NCBI GenBank assembly: GCA_941918925.1
Contig: OW799233.1
Location: 79,487,797 to 79,551,796 of the forward strand
DNA from: Phyto melanocephala
Taxonomy: Eukaryota > Arthropoda > Insecta > Diptera > Rhinophoridae
Direction of reading: 5' to 3'
Length of the DNA stretch: 64,000 nucleotides
This document shows, in pieces, positions 1-11,334 of the stretch; within the stretch, counting starts at the first letter, position 1, and each line of letters opens with the position of its first letter. A program made the position numbers and the translations under genes. The notes under the pieces were generated by a model. That model was given only the letters and a program-made list of their open reading frames with translations, searched no databases and had not been told where the DNA came from.

Positions 1-92
1 CCTGCACTCGTATGTACGTCAAGAAAGAACACAATTTAAAAGAAAGGACTTGGGGGTGAACATACTTTAAACACCAATAGTCTAAGAGACCT

Positions 93-335
93 GTGAGAAG
101 CTTAAATGTCAAGAAATATTTTGATCCTCCAGAACTTTGGGAGGCTAAATCGCAGAGTCAGGTATTTGATCAACCAAACAATTATCGTGTTGGCAATCTT
201 GAGAAAATAACAACCGAGCTACTAAAATGTATGAAGGATTTTTTTACAAAGGAAAACAACTCAAAAGGTCTTACTGCAGTAGCCCATTTTTGCGAAAGAT
301 TAGGTAGACAGTACAGAGAACTTGATTGTGAATAA
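93..335 (+). pseudogene. Possible ORF1 C-terminal remnant of the LINE
   Basis: This open frame of about 80 codons lies 25 bases before the endonuclease remnant in the same orientation. It starts at GTG, not ATG, so it is a frame fragment and not a complete gene. The C-terminal half is polar, with a segment reading AVAHFCERLGRQYRELD. I do not recognise a domain. Position immediately upstream of ORF2 is the only reason to call it ORF1-derived; it could equally be noncoding. Confidence 0.3.
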
Positions 336-357
336 ATATCGCAATCAAATTTAAATT

Positions 358-760
358 TTGAAAATGAGACTGCTGCAGTATAGCTGTCAGTCTTTAAAGG
401 CAAAAAACCTAATAACATTGAATATTTTATCATCCATAGAGGCTTTGACATTGTTTGTCTCAGTGAAATTTTGGATTTGGAGGTGTGGCAATAGCCACAA
501 TAATATCAGAAAAAATATACGCTATAAAAAAATAAAATTTAACACTCCTTTTGATATACTGATATTTAAGACCCAAAGTCTTTTAACCAACTTTGTCATA
601 TGTGCGGTGTATTTTAAACACTCTATAAACTTTTCTGATTTTAATTTGATAATGCAAAACTTGATTGATTTACTGAATAGACATGAAAATGGAGATTTCA
701 ATGCAAGAACCAGGAAATGGGGCGATCAAGCTGACATGCCTAGGGGACTTAAGGTGCTTG
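358..760 (+). pseudogene. LINE ORF2 endonuclease remnant
   Basis: The frame opens with ATG at 361 and reads LLQYSCQSLKA, the usual start of an EEP-type LINE endonuclease. After a frameshift near 410 the next frame reads FDIVCLSEI, carrying the catalytic Glu. Near 690-715 NGDFNARTRKWGD matches the GDFNA motif. Together these are the canonical N-terminal and central motifs of the nicking endonuclease used for target-primed reverse transcription. Frameshifts and stops make it non-functional. Confidence 0.65.
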
Positions 761-1315
761 TTGAGTGATACCACGTTTAATCACGATAAAGAGTTGGGAA
801 ATGTCAAATTTGCTATTGAAAAGTTTGAGACTGTATTGAATGGAAAGAGAGTTTGCTCGGCTGGACTGCATCACATATGATATGGTGCATGCACTTCCTG
901 ATATTTATCTCCAAATGTACACTTCTGACGGCCATGAATGATGCTTTTTACGAGTACAAAATACATGAAAACTGGCGGATAATAAAAATAGTCCATAAAA
1001 AAATAAGGTTTTGGCTGACTACAGGAACTTTTGACCGATTTCACTTATTTCGGTAACTCTAAAATTGATAAACATGATGATTAAAGAGCGAATGATCAAA
1101 TAATTGAATGAGAGAAAGATTATTCCAAATAGAACATCATCATCATCTATGTGTCTTAATAAAATATTACACAATGTTACACTTTTGTAGGCAATGCCTG
1201 TGTTGACAATGGGTAATTATACAAGATTCTTACTGAAATTAAAATACAAGAGATATATTGCATATGGATAAAAAACTTTTAATCGGAACGAATTATTAAA
1301 CTAGGCAAGGAGAAA

Positions 1316-1657
1316 TTGAATGTCAGCAATGGCTTGCTTCAGGGAAGCTGCCTCTCACCAATCCTTTTTAATATTTACACCAAAAAATTACATGATTTAC
1401 AAGATGAAAACAGTATGCTTTTTCAGTTTGCTGATGACTTCTGCCTGATATCCTTTGGCAAAGATTTTGACGTTACTACTGATAACCTAAACGGGAAAGC
1501 TCTTGAAAATGCCAAAAGTGGTGAGTGCCTGATGAGTAAACTCACCACGGTCAAGGGTGGACTATTGCCAAAGATATCAATTAACATTTATAAGAGATTT
1601 ATACGGTCGAAATCGAATATGCCAGAACAACAACGGCAATTGCCCCTAAATCGATAA
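1316..1657 (+). pseudogene. LINE ORF2 reverse transcriptase fragment
   Basis: The frame reads GLLQGSCLSPILFNIYTKKL followed about 25 residues later by FQFADDFCLISF. These are RT motif 4 (QGSxLSPxLF) and the catalytic box in FADD form. Fingers and thumb are missing or unreadable. About 400 bases between the endonuclease and this block have no recognisable frame, so a deletion or strong decay is likely. Only the palm part of the domain is present. Confidence 0.7.
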
Positions 1658-1873
1658 ATCGCAAAATTTCAACTTTTCAGAACAGAGTTCTGTGAAGTGA
1701 GAACAGAGTTCTGTACAAATAATTTACGCACTTGCCAGTGAACTTCCTCCTGATTTACGTGCCAAATATCTAACTGCAAGGGAATTGATGAAATTAAAAG
1801 GACTTACTCCCTAGTTGCCAATCAAAGAAGAGTCAAATCTAGCTACAGTTTCATTTATCATGAGTTCAAACAA

Positions 1874-2908
1874 ATGTTTGATTGTGTCAACCTACAATGC
1901 CACTTCACAAAGCATCCCAATTTTGTGTCACGTACAAATATACTTCCTGATAAAAAGAGCAATGTCTCACCTGAACAAATAAGGTCTCTTGCTCTCAATG
2001 AGATCGATATATACAAAAAAGCTGGTTTTGCAATATATGTTACAGATGCCTCCATTGCAGACAATGTCACTGGATATTGAATTGTTGAACTCAATCATTC
2101 TTGTCAATATTTATATAAAATTACTTTTCGAACCACGAGCCTTATTGGTGAACTCTGGGCCATTTTTAAAGCAATTGAACATGCAATAGAGAGTAAAGTT
2201 TCCAAATATGTGATATTTACTGACAGATTATTATCCTGCAATGCCCTCAATGCGGTAGACTCGGACAACTTTTGCGTTGCTCTCATTCACAAAAAACTCT
2301 ACAGCTCAAGTATTGAGAAATGTCATGTTTTTTTGGATTCCAGGTCATGCTGGTATTGACATCAATGAAAAGACTGATCAAGCAGCCAAAATGGCAATTC
2401 AAATAGTATTTATCTAAACGTTGATCTTACCCCGAGAGAGAGTCTTCGTATGATACGACAGAAAGTGAAGAAACAATGGAACAATGTCTATGTAAGAGAA
2501 TCTAATGAAAAAGGAAAAACATTTGCAGAAATTTTTCCAACAGTTTCTGATAAGCCCTGGTTTTTTAATGTTAATATGGTTGCAACTGAAATTAAAACAA
2601 TAAATATACTCTTGTCTAGCCATTTTTATGACAGCAGGTTCTCAAATGACTCAGATAGTCATTTTATATGTTCCTTATGTAATGTTGACAAAACTGCAAA
2701 TCATCTCATTTTTGAGTGCCCTTTATATGCTGCAAAGAGTCATTCTGTTTTATTTATATGCGCCAATATTATGCCGATATTGTTCTATGAATTGAATTCT
2801 GTTTGTAGGAGACCATGCCAATTTCTTTCTTTATTAGTTAGAACCCAAAAAAACAAAAAAATATTTATGCAACAAAAAAAATATTTTCATAGACATGATT
2901 TCAAGTGA
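1874..2908 (+). pseudogene. LINE RNase H and C-terminal Cys/His region
   Basis: Near 2030-2060 a frame reads GFAIYVTDASIADN, like the first RNase H Asp block. Frames at 2140-2260 give GELWAIFKAIEHAI and KYVIFTDRLLSC, the Glu and second Asp blocks, and near 2330 FWIPGHAGI the third. The last frame, 2450-2908, contains CSLCNVDKTANHLIFECPL, a CxxC..H..C module typical of the 3' end of RNase H-bearing LINE ORF2. Several frameshifts separate the pieces, so no intact protein is possible. Confidence 0.6.
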
Positions 2909-3645
2909 GTAAATCTACCCTTTTGCATATAATAAAATATGTTCTAAAAAGTAACAAACTGTTTTCCTAAATTTTTCCATTTCTACCCTGTTATGAATGT
3001 GTTTAAATTAATACCAAGTTACATTATTTTGTATATCTGTTAAAATCCCAATCACAAATTTTATGAAAATAGGTCCTGTAATTAGTAATAATAAATTAAT
3101 TAATTACTAATAAGTTTTCCAGTGTTTTCCCCTTTTTGGTACCTTTTTTGTCACTTAAATATTTGTTCATATTCTATTATAATATAATAATTATCAAATT
3201 TTGTCCAATTGAATAATATTAGAAAACAAATTTAAAAAAGTGCCGAAATCCTATTAATATTTTTTCACGGATTACCTAATACAGTATAAACTTTTATCAT
3301 AGCTTTATGTGGTAGTTACATAGGGTACCAAAAAAGTACCAAATTAAAGTTTTTATCCGTTTTTCCCCTTAGGGGTTAAAAATAAAAAAAACGCCAGACA
3401 CCTGTCAGCTTATTTCTTGTGCAAATTACAATACTTTTTCAATTTAGTTTGTATTATTTTTAGTTTAACAGATATAATATTACCGATTTTACCCTCTTAA
3501 AGTACGAATTTCCAAAAATCCCTTTTTAGTGGAGCTAAACAATGAAAGAGGAACCGATTGTCCAAATTGCATGTCTCTAGCTCTTTGCGTTTGGGCTGTG
3601 CGATGATGAATCAGTCAGTCAGTCAGTCACGTTACTCTTTTATAT
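2909..3645. other. AT-rich intergenic stretch, no gene seen
   Basis: Mostly AT-rich sequence downstream of the LINE relic. Two blocks near 3138-3150 and 3326-3345 contain GGTACC-type runs in opposite orientation (GGTACCTTTTTTG and CAAAAAAGTACC), which may be ends of a degraded inverted-repeat element. No coding signal. Confidence 0.5.
3611..3629 (+). repeat. (TCAG)n microsatellite
   Basis: Nearly five perfect tandem copies of TCAG immediately before the MITE at 3646. Confidence 0.9.
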
Positions 3646-3892
3646 CTGTGGCTTGGAGCTAAAAAGGCAAATGTCGAAATATTTACTTTTGAGAAAATTT
3701 GAATTGAACTTTAACTTTTACACATGATTTCATAGTAACATTGGCCAGCATTTTATTTATGAAGCTGTTCTGGGTTAAGTATGTCTTTAGCTGTTTTACC
3801 ATAATAAAATATAGCCAGAAAACAAATCTAATGCAATGAATAACTCAAAAGAGCAAAAAAGTGACATTGGCCCTTTTAGCTCCAAGCCACAG
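3646..3892. mobile_element. MITE with CTGTGGCTTGGAGC terminal inverted repeats
   Basis: The left end reads CTGTGGCTTGGAGCTAAAA and the right end its inverted copy, with similarity extending to about 35 bases. ATAT flanks both sides and may be a target duplication. The element is about 247 bp, non-coding and AT-rich inside. The superfamily is not evident from these ends. Confidence 0.7.
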
Positions 3893-4071
3893 ATATATAA
3901 ATAGATAGATTCTTTCAGATATCTGTAACAAAATTCTCCGGGAGAATTCAGTCCCGTAATATTTTTAAATATATACATAAATATGAGTCTAGTGTTTTTT
4001 CGCGATAGTTTTGGATAAATCGCTTACAAGTCTTAAAAGTTAAAGACAAAACGCACGCAACCAGCAGAACC

Positions 4072-4090
4072 TTAGGTTAGGTTAGGTTGA
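4072..4090 (-). repeat. (CCTAA)n 3' tail of LOA copy 1
   Basis: Three TTAGG units on the plus strand (CCTAA on the coding strand) form the 3' terminus of the LINE and run into its TSD, which itself ends in TTAG. This resembles the insect telomere repeat but is explained by the retrotransposon tail. Confidence 0.75.
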
Positions 4091-4265
4091 AAAGGAGGGG
4101 TATAAAAGCCCAAACCCATGACAGGTATGCACTTATGCCCAGTTGGCATGTTGTGCGCTCCATATGGAAAACGGAATTCCAAAACAAAAACCATAGACAT
4201 AATTTCCCATAAATAACGGACTAGTCCAAGAACCCAGTCCCCTCAATGTAACGCCTTATGGATCT

Positions 4266-6741
4266 CTAGTTCGAGTTCCCCAGGTATTCCAAGTTCGGCA
4301 TAGTATCCACTGTAAAATTTTCGCGCCTAATATGCCCAAACGCAGGACAATGACAGAGGTAGTGTACCAGAGTCTCATCCTCTTCCTCGCAAGCTCTACA
4401 TGTTGTCTCCTCAGATAATCTAATGAGTTCTCAACTTCGTATGACCTGTAATTACACCGGTTAATTTCCTAAGTGTAGGTCTACTTAGTCTCAGAATCTC
4501 CTTTGATTTCCTAAGATTTGGGTCACCCCAGAGTGTTCTTGTCACCTTACCGACATCAGTTCTTTGCCATTTTCTGACATGTTCCTCCATTGCCCAACGT
4601 TTAAGTTCATCCTTAAATCGTTTAAGGGGTTTGGCGTTCTCCAAAGTTATAGTACTCAGAAGAGCTCCCATTTTGGATAATTTGTCGGCTTTCTCGTTTC
4701 CGATCAGCCCGTGATGGCTTGGTATCCATATTATCTCCATATGTTCACAATTTTCATATGAGTTTATCTCACTCTTGCATTGCAAAACGTTCCGGGATTC
4801 AACTTTCTCCTTTCTCAATGTCTTAATCACTGATTGGCTATCCGTAAAGATACGAATCGGAGTTTCGCTATTCGTTTCCTTTATCCATTTAATTCCTTCC
4901 GTAATCGCCATGATCTCAGCCTGAAAAATAGTGTTGTGATCTGGTAGACGGAAGTATTTGCCTCTATTTCGGCTTATGCCGTATAAGCCCATTCCAGTTT
5001 GGTCACCAATCTTTGAACCGTCTGTATAAAGATCGATTCCGTGGGTGTTTCCCATCCTGATTATCTCATCCCATTCTCCCTCTTCCGGTATAATGGTGAT
5101 GCAGTTAATATTCTCATATCTCATCGGGATTTTATCACATGTTAATTCTGTAATATTTCCTATCGGTAAGATATCCGTTATTCTTTGGTATCTGGTCTTA
5201 TGTTCTCTTATAAGCCACTCATCTATTGCCATTAATCTTGTGGCAGCTAAGGCCGCTTCATATTTTACCTGTATCTCAATAGGCCAAATGGATAATATAT
5301 TCTCAATGGCCATTGTCGATGTGGTCCTCATGGCGCCGCAAATACTAATGCAGCACTGTCTCTGAATCTTTTGAAGAGGTTTTATATTCACCTTCTTCTC
5401 TAAGGATGTCCACCACACTAACGAAGCGTACGTAATTGTAGGCCGCAGTACACTCGTATATAGCCAATGTGTCATCCTTGGGCTTAAGCCCCATTTTGAG
5501 CCAATCACTCTACTGCAGAGGGCCCATATTCTTTGAGCTCTCTCCACTTTACATTCAATGTGGTCCTTCCAGGATAGTCTCCAATCAAGTACTATTCCTA
5601 GGTATTTGACCTTCTTATCAATCTTAATTGTCTTATTCCGAAAGATGGGATAGCTATGCACCGGTATCTTCCTCTTTCTCGTAAACAAACAGATTTCAGT
5701 CTTTTCCGGGTTGACATTGAGCCCTCGCTCCTTCGCCCAGTTATAGGATATATTCAAAGCCTTAATTGCTCTCATACATAAAGAATTTGGATTCGTCCCC
5801 CTGATCAGTATCGCAACATCATCTGCGTAACAGATAGGCTTGAATCCCTCGTTCGATAGAATCCTCAGTAGACTATGTATGGTAGTTATCCATAATAATG
5901 GAGATAAAATACCTCCCTGCGGGGTTCCTCGACATACTTTGTCCCTTCTTCTTACTCCATTTGCCTCACAATTTATCCATCTGTTCCTTAACATATTGCT
6001 AATCCATGCAATTAAGACATGGCTTAACCCTAAGTTTTCCAAGGAATCGACAAGACTCGAGGTCATTACGTTATTGAAAGCTCCTTCTATGTCTATGAAT
6101 ACACCCATGGTATACACACCTAGGTCGAAGGATCTTTCTATATGATAAATAACTTCCTGAAGAGCAGTCTCAGTAGATCTGCCCTTGATATAGGCGTGTT
6201 GTCCAAATTTCATTGAATCGCCTGGTAATCGTCTTCTGACTATTCCATCGATGATACGCTCCATGGTTTTCAATAAGAATGATGTTAAGCTTATGGGTCT
6301 ATAAGCTTTAGGATTTGCGTAATTTTCCTTCCCTGGTTTAGGTATGAAAACGACTCTCGCCTCCCTCCATTCCACAGGGGTATACGCATATTTCAGGCAA
6401 GTAGTAAAAATATTCGCCAGCCTTTTATCGATTAGGTCAATGCTTCTTTGTAGGAGAGCCGGAAAAATACCGTCCGGCCCTGGTGCCTTATATGGCAAGA
6501 AGCTATTTACCGCCTCTCTGACCATCTTTGCGGTTATAATTATGTCCGTCATGGCACTACCGTCAAGGGGGTGTGGAATTTCTCCGTCATCCGCCATTTC
6601 CACCCCTGCAACTACCAGGGTGCCATCGTCAGTTTCCTCACGATGGAAAGCCTCCCATTTGTCTACTTCCAGACCTCTATTTTCCTTGCCAATGATTTTA
6701 AGCATGGCTTTGCTATCAAGTTTGCTGCCCCAACCTTTAAC
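4266..6741 (-). pseudogene. LOA-like ORF2: reverse transcriptase, RNase H, Cys/His tail
   Basis: A long frame of about 760 codons covers RT and RNase H. RT shows YKAPGPDGI, the AFNNV region of the palm, TPQGGILSPLLW and the catalytic YADD (about residue 293 counted from the Met codon at 6705). RNase H shows DLYTDGSK, FQAEIMAI, IFTDSQSV and GNEKADKLSK, so all four acidic residues remain. The frame ends early at 4420; the adjacent frame continues with CRACEEEDETLVHYLCHC and stops at 4266, so a one-base shift separates the zinc-binding tail. An N-terminal endonuclease is missing. RT of this family copies element RNA at a nicked target; RNase H removes the template. Confidence 0.85.
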
Positions 6742-6747
6742 GAAAAA

Positions 6748-7857
6748 TTAAACCATGGTTAGGGATGGGATATCGGCCTTTTTCACCATGGCAAGTTTGC
6801 CACCCTCAAATGGGGCTGGTATGCCTCCCACTAGGTCTTTCATAACATGTGCGCAGGTGTCTGATTCTAGTTGTAGAAACAGTACTTCCCTGGCGAACCT
6901 ACAGCTATCTGTATGGATTTGTGGAGCATTATCATCTGCTTCCAGGACATACTGCACAATCCTCTCATTTATGGCATTCTCTACTTCTTTCTGGATGTGC
7001 CATTGGAATTTTGCCCGATGCGCTATTGGAGTCGATAACAGCATAGCATAGCTCCTCTGTCATCTTCCTTCTGGCCACTTTCGCATACGTGGGTTGCTCC
7101 TTAGCCGATTTTTCTTCCGGCTTTCTTTTACGTGATGGTGGGGTTTTTTTTCCGGCTGTTCCATCATCACCTGTATTTTTAGCTTCCGCTTTCGCCTGTT
7201 TAGAGGTTGAAGCTATTGGTTCATTTCCTTCTCCTTTCAGATTGGCCGGAGGGTCTTCTTTCGGGAGTTGGGAAATGTTAACCGTTTTACTTCCCTGCTG
7301 GTAACTTTTTTCTTTTTAGTATTGCCAACGGTGTTCTGTTCCTCTGGAGATCGAACCCTCTTACCCTTTTCGGTAGAAATGGGTGTAGATGAGTCTTTCT
7401 CTTTAGGGACATCCCGCTGACCTTTCTTATTTACTCTCTGTTTCTTTTTGGCAGTCTTCCTTTGCTGCGCTCCGGAGAGAGTTCTTATTTTATCTGTGGT
7501 GAGTTTGGCAATGCTTGCACTTACTTCCTCCACCATTTTATCTACCTCAGAGGTACCCTTTGTGCATAACACCGTAGTGTCAGCATCTTCTATATTTGAG
7601 TCAGAGGTGTTGGAATCCTCGCCTGTCTTGTGTGGCTGGGGATGCTTAAAGCTCACCCTTGGATCCGATCCCTCGTTCTCTATTCTTCTTGATGCTTTAT
7701 CAATACCGGAAGCCAAGTTGCCCACCTCCGAAATTGTTTCCTTACAGTCATTTGATGACGACGACTCGGGGCCTGCTTGCTCACCACCATTAGCCGCCGG
7801 TACTGAGTTTATTAGGCTCTGCACCGTAACTTTTATTTCTTCAATTTCTTGGTTCAT
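6748..7857 (-). pseudogene. LOA-like ORF1 (gag-like), broken
   Basis: The likely start is the ATG at 7857 (MNQEIEEIKVTVQSL), because the frame further upstream begins at GTG and meets a stop. The N-terminal part is acidic and Ser-rich, then strongly basic with several KKKK-type runs that could act as nuclear localisation or RNA-binding segments. That frame ends at 7237. A second frame, 7044-6748, reads FAREVLFLQLESDTCAHVMK and GGIPAPFEGGKLA, like the C-terminal gag region of LOA/R1-type LINEs. Between them lie frameshifts. The protein would coat element RNA. Its C-terminus is cut by the same deletion that removed the endonuclease. Confidence 0.6.
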
Positions 7858-8022
7858 ATTTTGTTTATTTTGGGAACCGCCATATCTTATTTTTATTTGG
7901 TCCGCTAGGGTCAGAGGTAGTGTACGGGATCTGATCACTACATAATGCGAAAATCTCTACTCATTTAAATGGGTAGGTCTTTCCCACTCTATAAAGTGCT
8001 GAGGCCCCCCACACTACATCCG

Positions 8023-8040
8023 CCCCCCCCCCCCCCCCCC
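8023..8040 (+). repeat. C18 homopolymer in the LOA copy 1 5' UTR
   Basis: Eighteen consecutive C on the plus strand (G on the coding strand) lie about 60 bases inside the element's 5' end. Length may be a sequencing or assembly uncertainty. Confidence 0.85.
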
Positions 8041-8113
8041 TATCCGCCACCTGGGGACGCGTCCGATGGGAGTAAAAATAAGCAAACGACTCCACACGTA
8101 AGCAGAACCTTAG

Positions 8114-8525
8114 AGCGTCGAGATGCAGGTTAGAAACCACAAAGCAGCGTGTGGAATATATAATATATAGTCTGCCAGACATTTTTATAACCGCCAGCAG
8201 AATTTCAAATTTTAAATTAAATCTTAAAAATCATTTATTGCGAAATCTTGAAACGCTTCTACTGTAATTAATTAGTCCTTTTCAATAAACTAAAATGTAA
8301 ATAATTTTTTGTACACGATTTTTATTTTATTTTTAAATGATTTTTTTTTTAATTTTCTTGCCAGCTTGTCTCAACACTGCCTCTATGGCGCTGAGACCAA
8401 CATAATTTTTAATTTATTTGTACACGGAATGTTAATAAAATTAAAAAAAAAAGAAAACTAACATAAAAAACAAATATTTTTTACATATGTATATCTAAAC
8501 CTACTAATAAAAATTTTGACATGGT
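8114..8525. other. AT-rich stretch, no gene seen
   Basis: Follows the TSD of LOA copy 1. It holds a short GC-richer patch (CTTGTCTCAACACTGCC, near 8365) and homopolymeric A/T runs. I see no coding frame or repeat end. Confidence 0.4.
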
Positions 8526-8903
8526 GGGCCAATTCAAAGTGGTTGCATATCAGTCATATTTCATATTATTTTATGCATGCATAAAATTTTTGTTAGTAAT
8601 TTTCATACAAAATAAAAATAATATGACTTTACACATTTGTTTCCTATGTATAAGAAATTGTTTATGTCATATTTTTAACCATACTGTCTCTCAGAGAGAA
8701 TTTCTTCGCTTCTCACCTCTCAGAGAGAATATTTGCTATTTTCTTCTTTCCTGTATACATACAATTTTTAACAGCGTCATCTCTTTGTCTTCTTTCTTGT
8801 ATTAAATACATAATTTGTTAACAAAAGGTGTTCAAAGTCACTAGTCATATTAATATGAATTATATGACATAGTACAATATGAGAGTCTACTTTGAATTGG
8901 CCC
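8526..8903. mobile_element. MITE with GGGCCAATTCAAAGT terminal inverted repeats
   Basis: The left end GGGCCAATTCAAAGT and the right end ACTTTGAATTGGCCC are perfect 15-bp inverted repeats 378 bp apart. GGT flanks both sides, giving a 3-bp TSD. Inside are two CTCTCAGAGAGAAT copies. A 3-bp TSD and GGGCC-type end would suit a Harbinger-derived MITE, which is inference. Confidence 0.85.
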
Positions 8904-8928
8904 GGTGTCCAAAATTTCAAACTTCAAG

Positions 8929-9516
8929 ATCGTTTCAACAACTACTCCGGTGTTTTTCCTAAAATCAACAAGTGAGTATAGATTTTTTAGCTTCAAGACA
9001 GCTGACAGATTTAATTAGAGTCTAAATGAGGTTTAACTACTTATTTTACTATAATAAATTTGAAATTCATAATCAAGTAATTAAAAATCTACGCCTTAAG
9101 GCCTCTTATCAAATTAAAAGGATTCACAACAACAAGGCGTTTGAAATAAAATTATGGATATATGGATCAAATATAGTAATTACAAAAAGCCGAGTTTTGA
9201 TCGGTTGAAAACCTAGTCTGTCAACCAATTAAATACATAGATACTTATGTATAAGTGTTAATATAAATCTTTATGTTTTTTTTTTTTTTTTAATTTTAGA
9301 AATTCGCTAGTCGATTACTTGTTAGATGGTACGGCTATAAAAGAAGCTTTACAGCATGGCAAACAAATTAATACGAAACCATGTGAAGAACTGTATACAA
9401 ATTGTCCACTAGACAGCAAGAAGTTAACAAACATGCTTATTAAATTGTTGCCAAAAAAGCTATCAACAGCAACACCGGCATCAAAAACAAACAATAATCA
9501 AGAGAAATACACATAA
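8929..9516 (+). CDS. Candidate spliced gene fragment, two exons, unknown product
   Basis: Exon 8929-8971 ends at a good donor (CAA/GTGAGT) and exon 9300-9516 begins after a long T tract and TTTTAG. Joining them keeps one frame, with IN-K-NSLVDYLLDGTA across the junction, and stops at 9516; an AATAAA lies at 9553. The intron is 328 bp. The product is the C-terminal ~85 residues of something: basic, with LTNMLIKLLPKKLS and a low-complexity NNNQEK tail. I do not recognise a family. The upstream part is missing because the MITE at 8526-8903 sits directly before it and an in-frame stop lies beyond. A host gene 3' end or an unrecognised transposon gene are both possible. Confidence 0.42.
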
Positions 9517-9586
9517 ACGAGAAGTATATTTAAGAACAAAGTAAAGTTTAAAAATAAAAATTTGTTTAATGTTTTAAAGATCTATC

Positions 9587-9850
9587 CAGGGGGTCAATTC
9601 TCGTTCAGTGAAATTAAAGTTTTTGTACAGAAAAAGTTATGGTGACACGACATGATAAGATATACAGTAACTTTTCATTTACATTTTCACAAAACGAGAA
9701 TTTACACTGCGACCTGGGGCTCAATTCTCGTTCTGTGAAACTGTGAAATGAAAAAGTGGTTGTATAACAAAGGGTATGGTGGCACCATAGGATATGACAC
9801 ACAAAAATTTTTCATTTCATAGTTTCATAGAACGAGAATTGATACCCTGG
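9587..9850. mobile_element. Dimer-like MITE with TCAATTCTCGTTC inverted repeats
   Basis: The outer ends read CCAGGGGGTCAATTCTCGTT and its inverse (AACGAGAATTGATACCCTGG). The same motif recurs inverted then direct in the middle (9690-9730), so two ~120-130 bp palindromic units stand side by side. A lone end-like AACGAGAAT block also occurs near 10123. The element begins about 70 bases after the stop of the 9516 gene and would lie in its 3' UTR. Confidence 0.65.
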
Positions 9851-10383
9851 GATGTATATTGTAATACACTAGATGAAAATCAAACAGTTTTATACACATA
9901 TTGTAAATTATTGTAATAGATTTTATTGAATTTAACATATTAATATTTAGAAATACATATTATCGAACATTCACGTAACTTTAACAATTTTAATATATGT
10001 ACAATACCATTTGAAAGGATGTAGATTCTTGATCTTGAAACTGCTAGATTTTTATCGCCAAAGGTATGACGATTCAAAATAATATGTTGTGCAAAATCTG
10101 TTAATTTTACAAAACGAGAATGGGATCAGGTCTCTTTAAAATTTTTAATTTGAGCAGCTTTTCTGAACTAGAACAAATTAAAACATTAAAACAAAAGGGA
10201 GGCGGAAAATGCTTCCATCTGGAAAATAGAGCTACATATCGCATTATTACAATTATACACATATTTATTTTATGCTAAAAACAAATTAATTAAAATAATA
10301 AAGTAAGCAATACTTTAACCGAAAATAAAAAAAAAAATTACTCCAACTTATTACGAAGAACATAAAAATATATGATTACTGTA
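9851..10383. other. AT-rich stretch, no gene seen
   Basis: Contains only AT-rich sequence and the isolated AACGAGAAT motif near 10123 that matches the MITE ends at 9587-9850. Confidence 0.4.
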
Positions 10384-10593
10384 TTCACAAGGTGTCCTTA
10401 ATGCAAATGTTCTAAAATAATAACCAAAAAAATATTACTTACAAATATCACAGACGGTTCGGCTTAGCAGATTCTTAGCCGTTCAGTAGTATCAATTAAG
10501 GACAGTTTTTACTTGAAGAGCAACAAAATTTGTTAAACTATCATGAAATCCTAGAACATTATGACAATATGACATGTTGGGACATCTTGTGAA
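10384..10593. mobile_element. MITE with TTCACAAGGTGTCC ends and TA target site
   Basis: The left end TTCACAAGGTGTCC and the right end GGACATCTTGTGAA form 14-bp inverted repeats (one mismatch) flanked on both sides by TA. TA duplication suggests a Tc1/mariner or related family. A similar single end (CCACCTTGTGAA) lies at 15603-15614. Confidence 0.75.
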
Positions 10594-10975
10594 TACAATA
10601 AATATAAATAAAAATATATAATTGACTAAATCACAAGGCGTCTTAACAGGTTCCCTGTCCAATGAATTATATGTGATTCATGGTGCATTTTTTGTGCCAT
10701 CTTTGCTGAGTCCCATGTATCATATTTGATCAAATTTATAGGTAATTAGCTGACCCGGTCCGTGTTGCTGGCACTTAGCAAACATTAGTGTTGTATAACC
10801 ACACGATTTAAATTGAGCTTTTAACGAATTTTCCGGCCTTTAAATAAAAATCCATGGAATACCTATCAAAAAGTTTTTTTACAGAATAACTTACATATGG
10901 TGAAGGTATGGGGGATCAATCTAAAAAGAAACGCATGTATTTAAGGCAAATTGGAAATTATATTTATTTATTACT

Positions 10976-11322
10976 TCATCTTAAGGCCAGCGGAGAGACA
11001 ATGTTTATTGTTTTTTTATTTGGTGTAAAAACGTAGAAATTTTTTGGCGTGCCAACTCGAGAGCAAGCCACATACAACTGGCCGTGTGAAAAACATGAAT
11101 TTTCCAAAATGAAGCCAGCAATAGTCAATGATTGGCTTTGCGCTTTGTTGATGGTAATAGCAAAGGCAAGACGCAAAGGGAATTAAACCGCTTGAATTGG
11201 AATGGTAAATCGTTGGAAATTATCGGAATTCGTGGAATAAGTACATCTTCAACTTTGAATCTGCCACCGATGATTGTTGTCTCGATTAAATTTGGTGAAC
11301 AGTTTCACTAGGCAACAGCCAT
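10976..11322 (-). pseudogene. Helitron helicase, C-terminal fragment
   Basis: The last frame reads RLAFAITINKAQSQSL and SHGQLYVACSRVG, the final conserved blocks of Helitron PIF1-like helicases. Upstream in another frame (11180-11285) lies FKVEDVLIPRIP, the block that normally precedes them, so a frameshift lies near 11176. The protein unwinds donor DNA for rolling-circle transposition. Together with 13716-13946 it covers the end of the helicase; the insertion splits the two. Confidence 0.85.
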
Positions 11323-11334
11323 TTTGTTATTTGG

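Larger units (their letters stand above)
93..2908 (+). mobile_element. Decayed non-LTR retrotransposon (I/Jockey-like, RNase H-bearing)
   Basis: In 5' to 3' order the plus strand holds fragments of an apurinic-type endonuclease, a reverse transcriptase, an RNase H and a Cys/His-rich C-terminal tail, the order found in the I group of LINEs. All parts are in different frames with many stops, so the copy is an old relic. No TSD or poly(A) tail could be fixed. The first ~340 bases may be the end of ORF1. Presence of RNase H argues for the I/LOA/R1 side of the LINE tree; the exact clade is inference. Confidence 0.7.
4076..8100 (-). mobile_element. LOA-like non-LTR retrotransposon copy 1
   Basis: A 13-bp direct repeat AGCAGAACCTTAG at 4063-4075 and 8101-8113 brackets the element exactly, so both ends are defined. 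On the minus strand the order is 5' UTR with a C/G homopolymer, gag-like ORF1, RT, RNase H, Cys/His tail and a 3' end made of (CCTAA)n instead of poly(A). The coding pieces match the LOA clade layout (RNase H C-terminal to RT), but the endonuclease that should precede RT is absent: ORF1 sequence is followed within 50 bases by the RT region. The copy is therefore internally deleted. Confidence 0.8.

Noticed and set aside
4072..4090. TTAGG repeats as interstitial telomere sequence
   Set aside because: They form the 3' tail of LOA copies at 4076 and 31667, bounded by TSDs. Flies of this type lack TTAGG telomeres.
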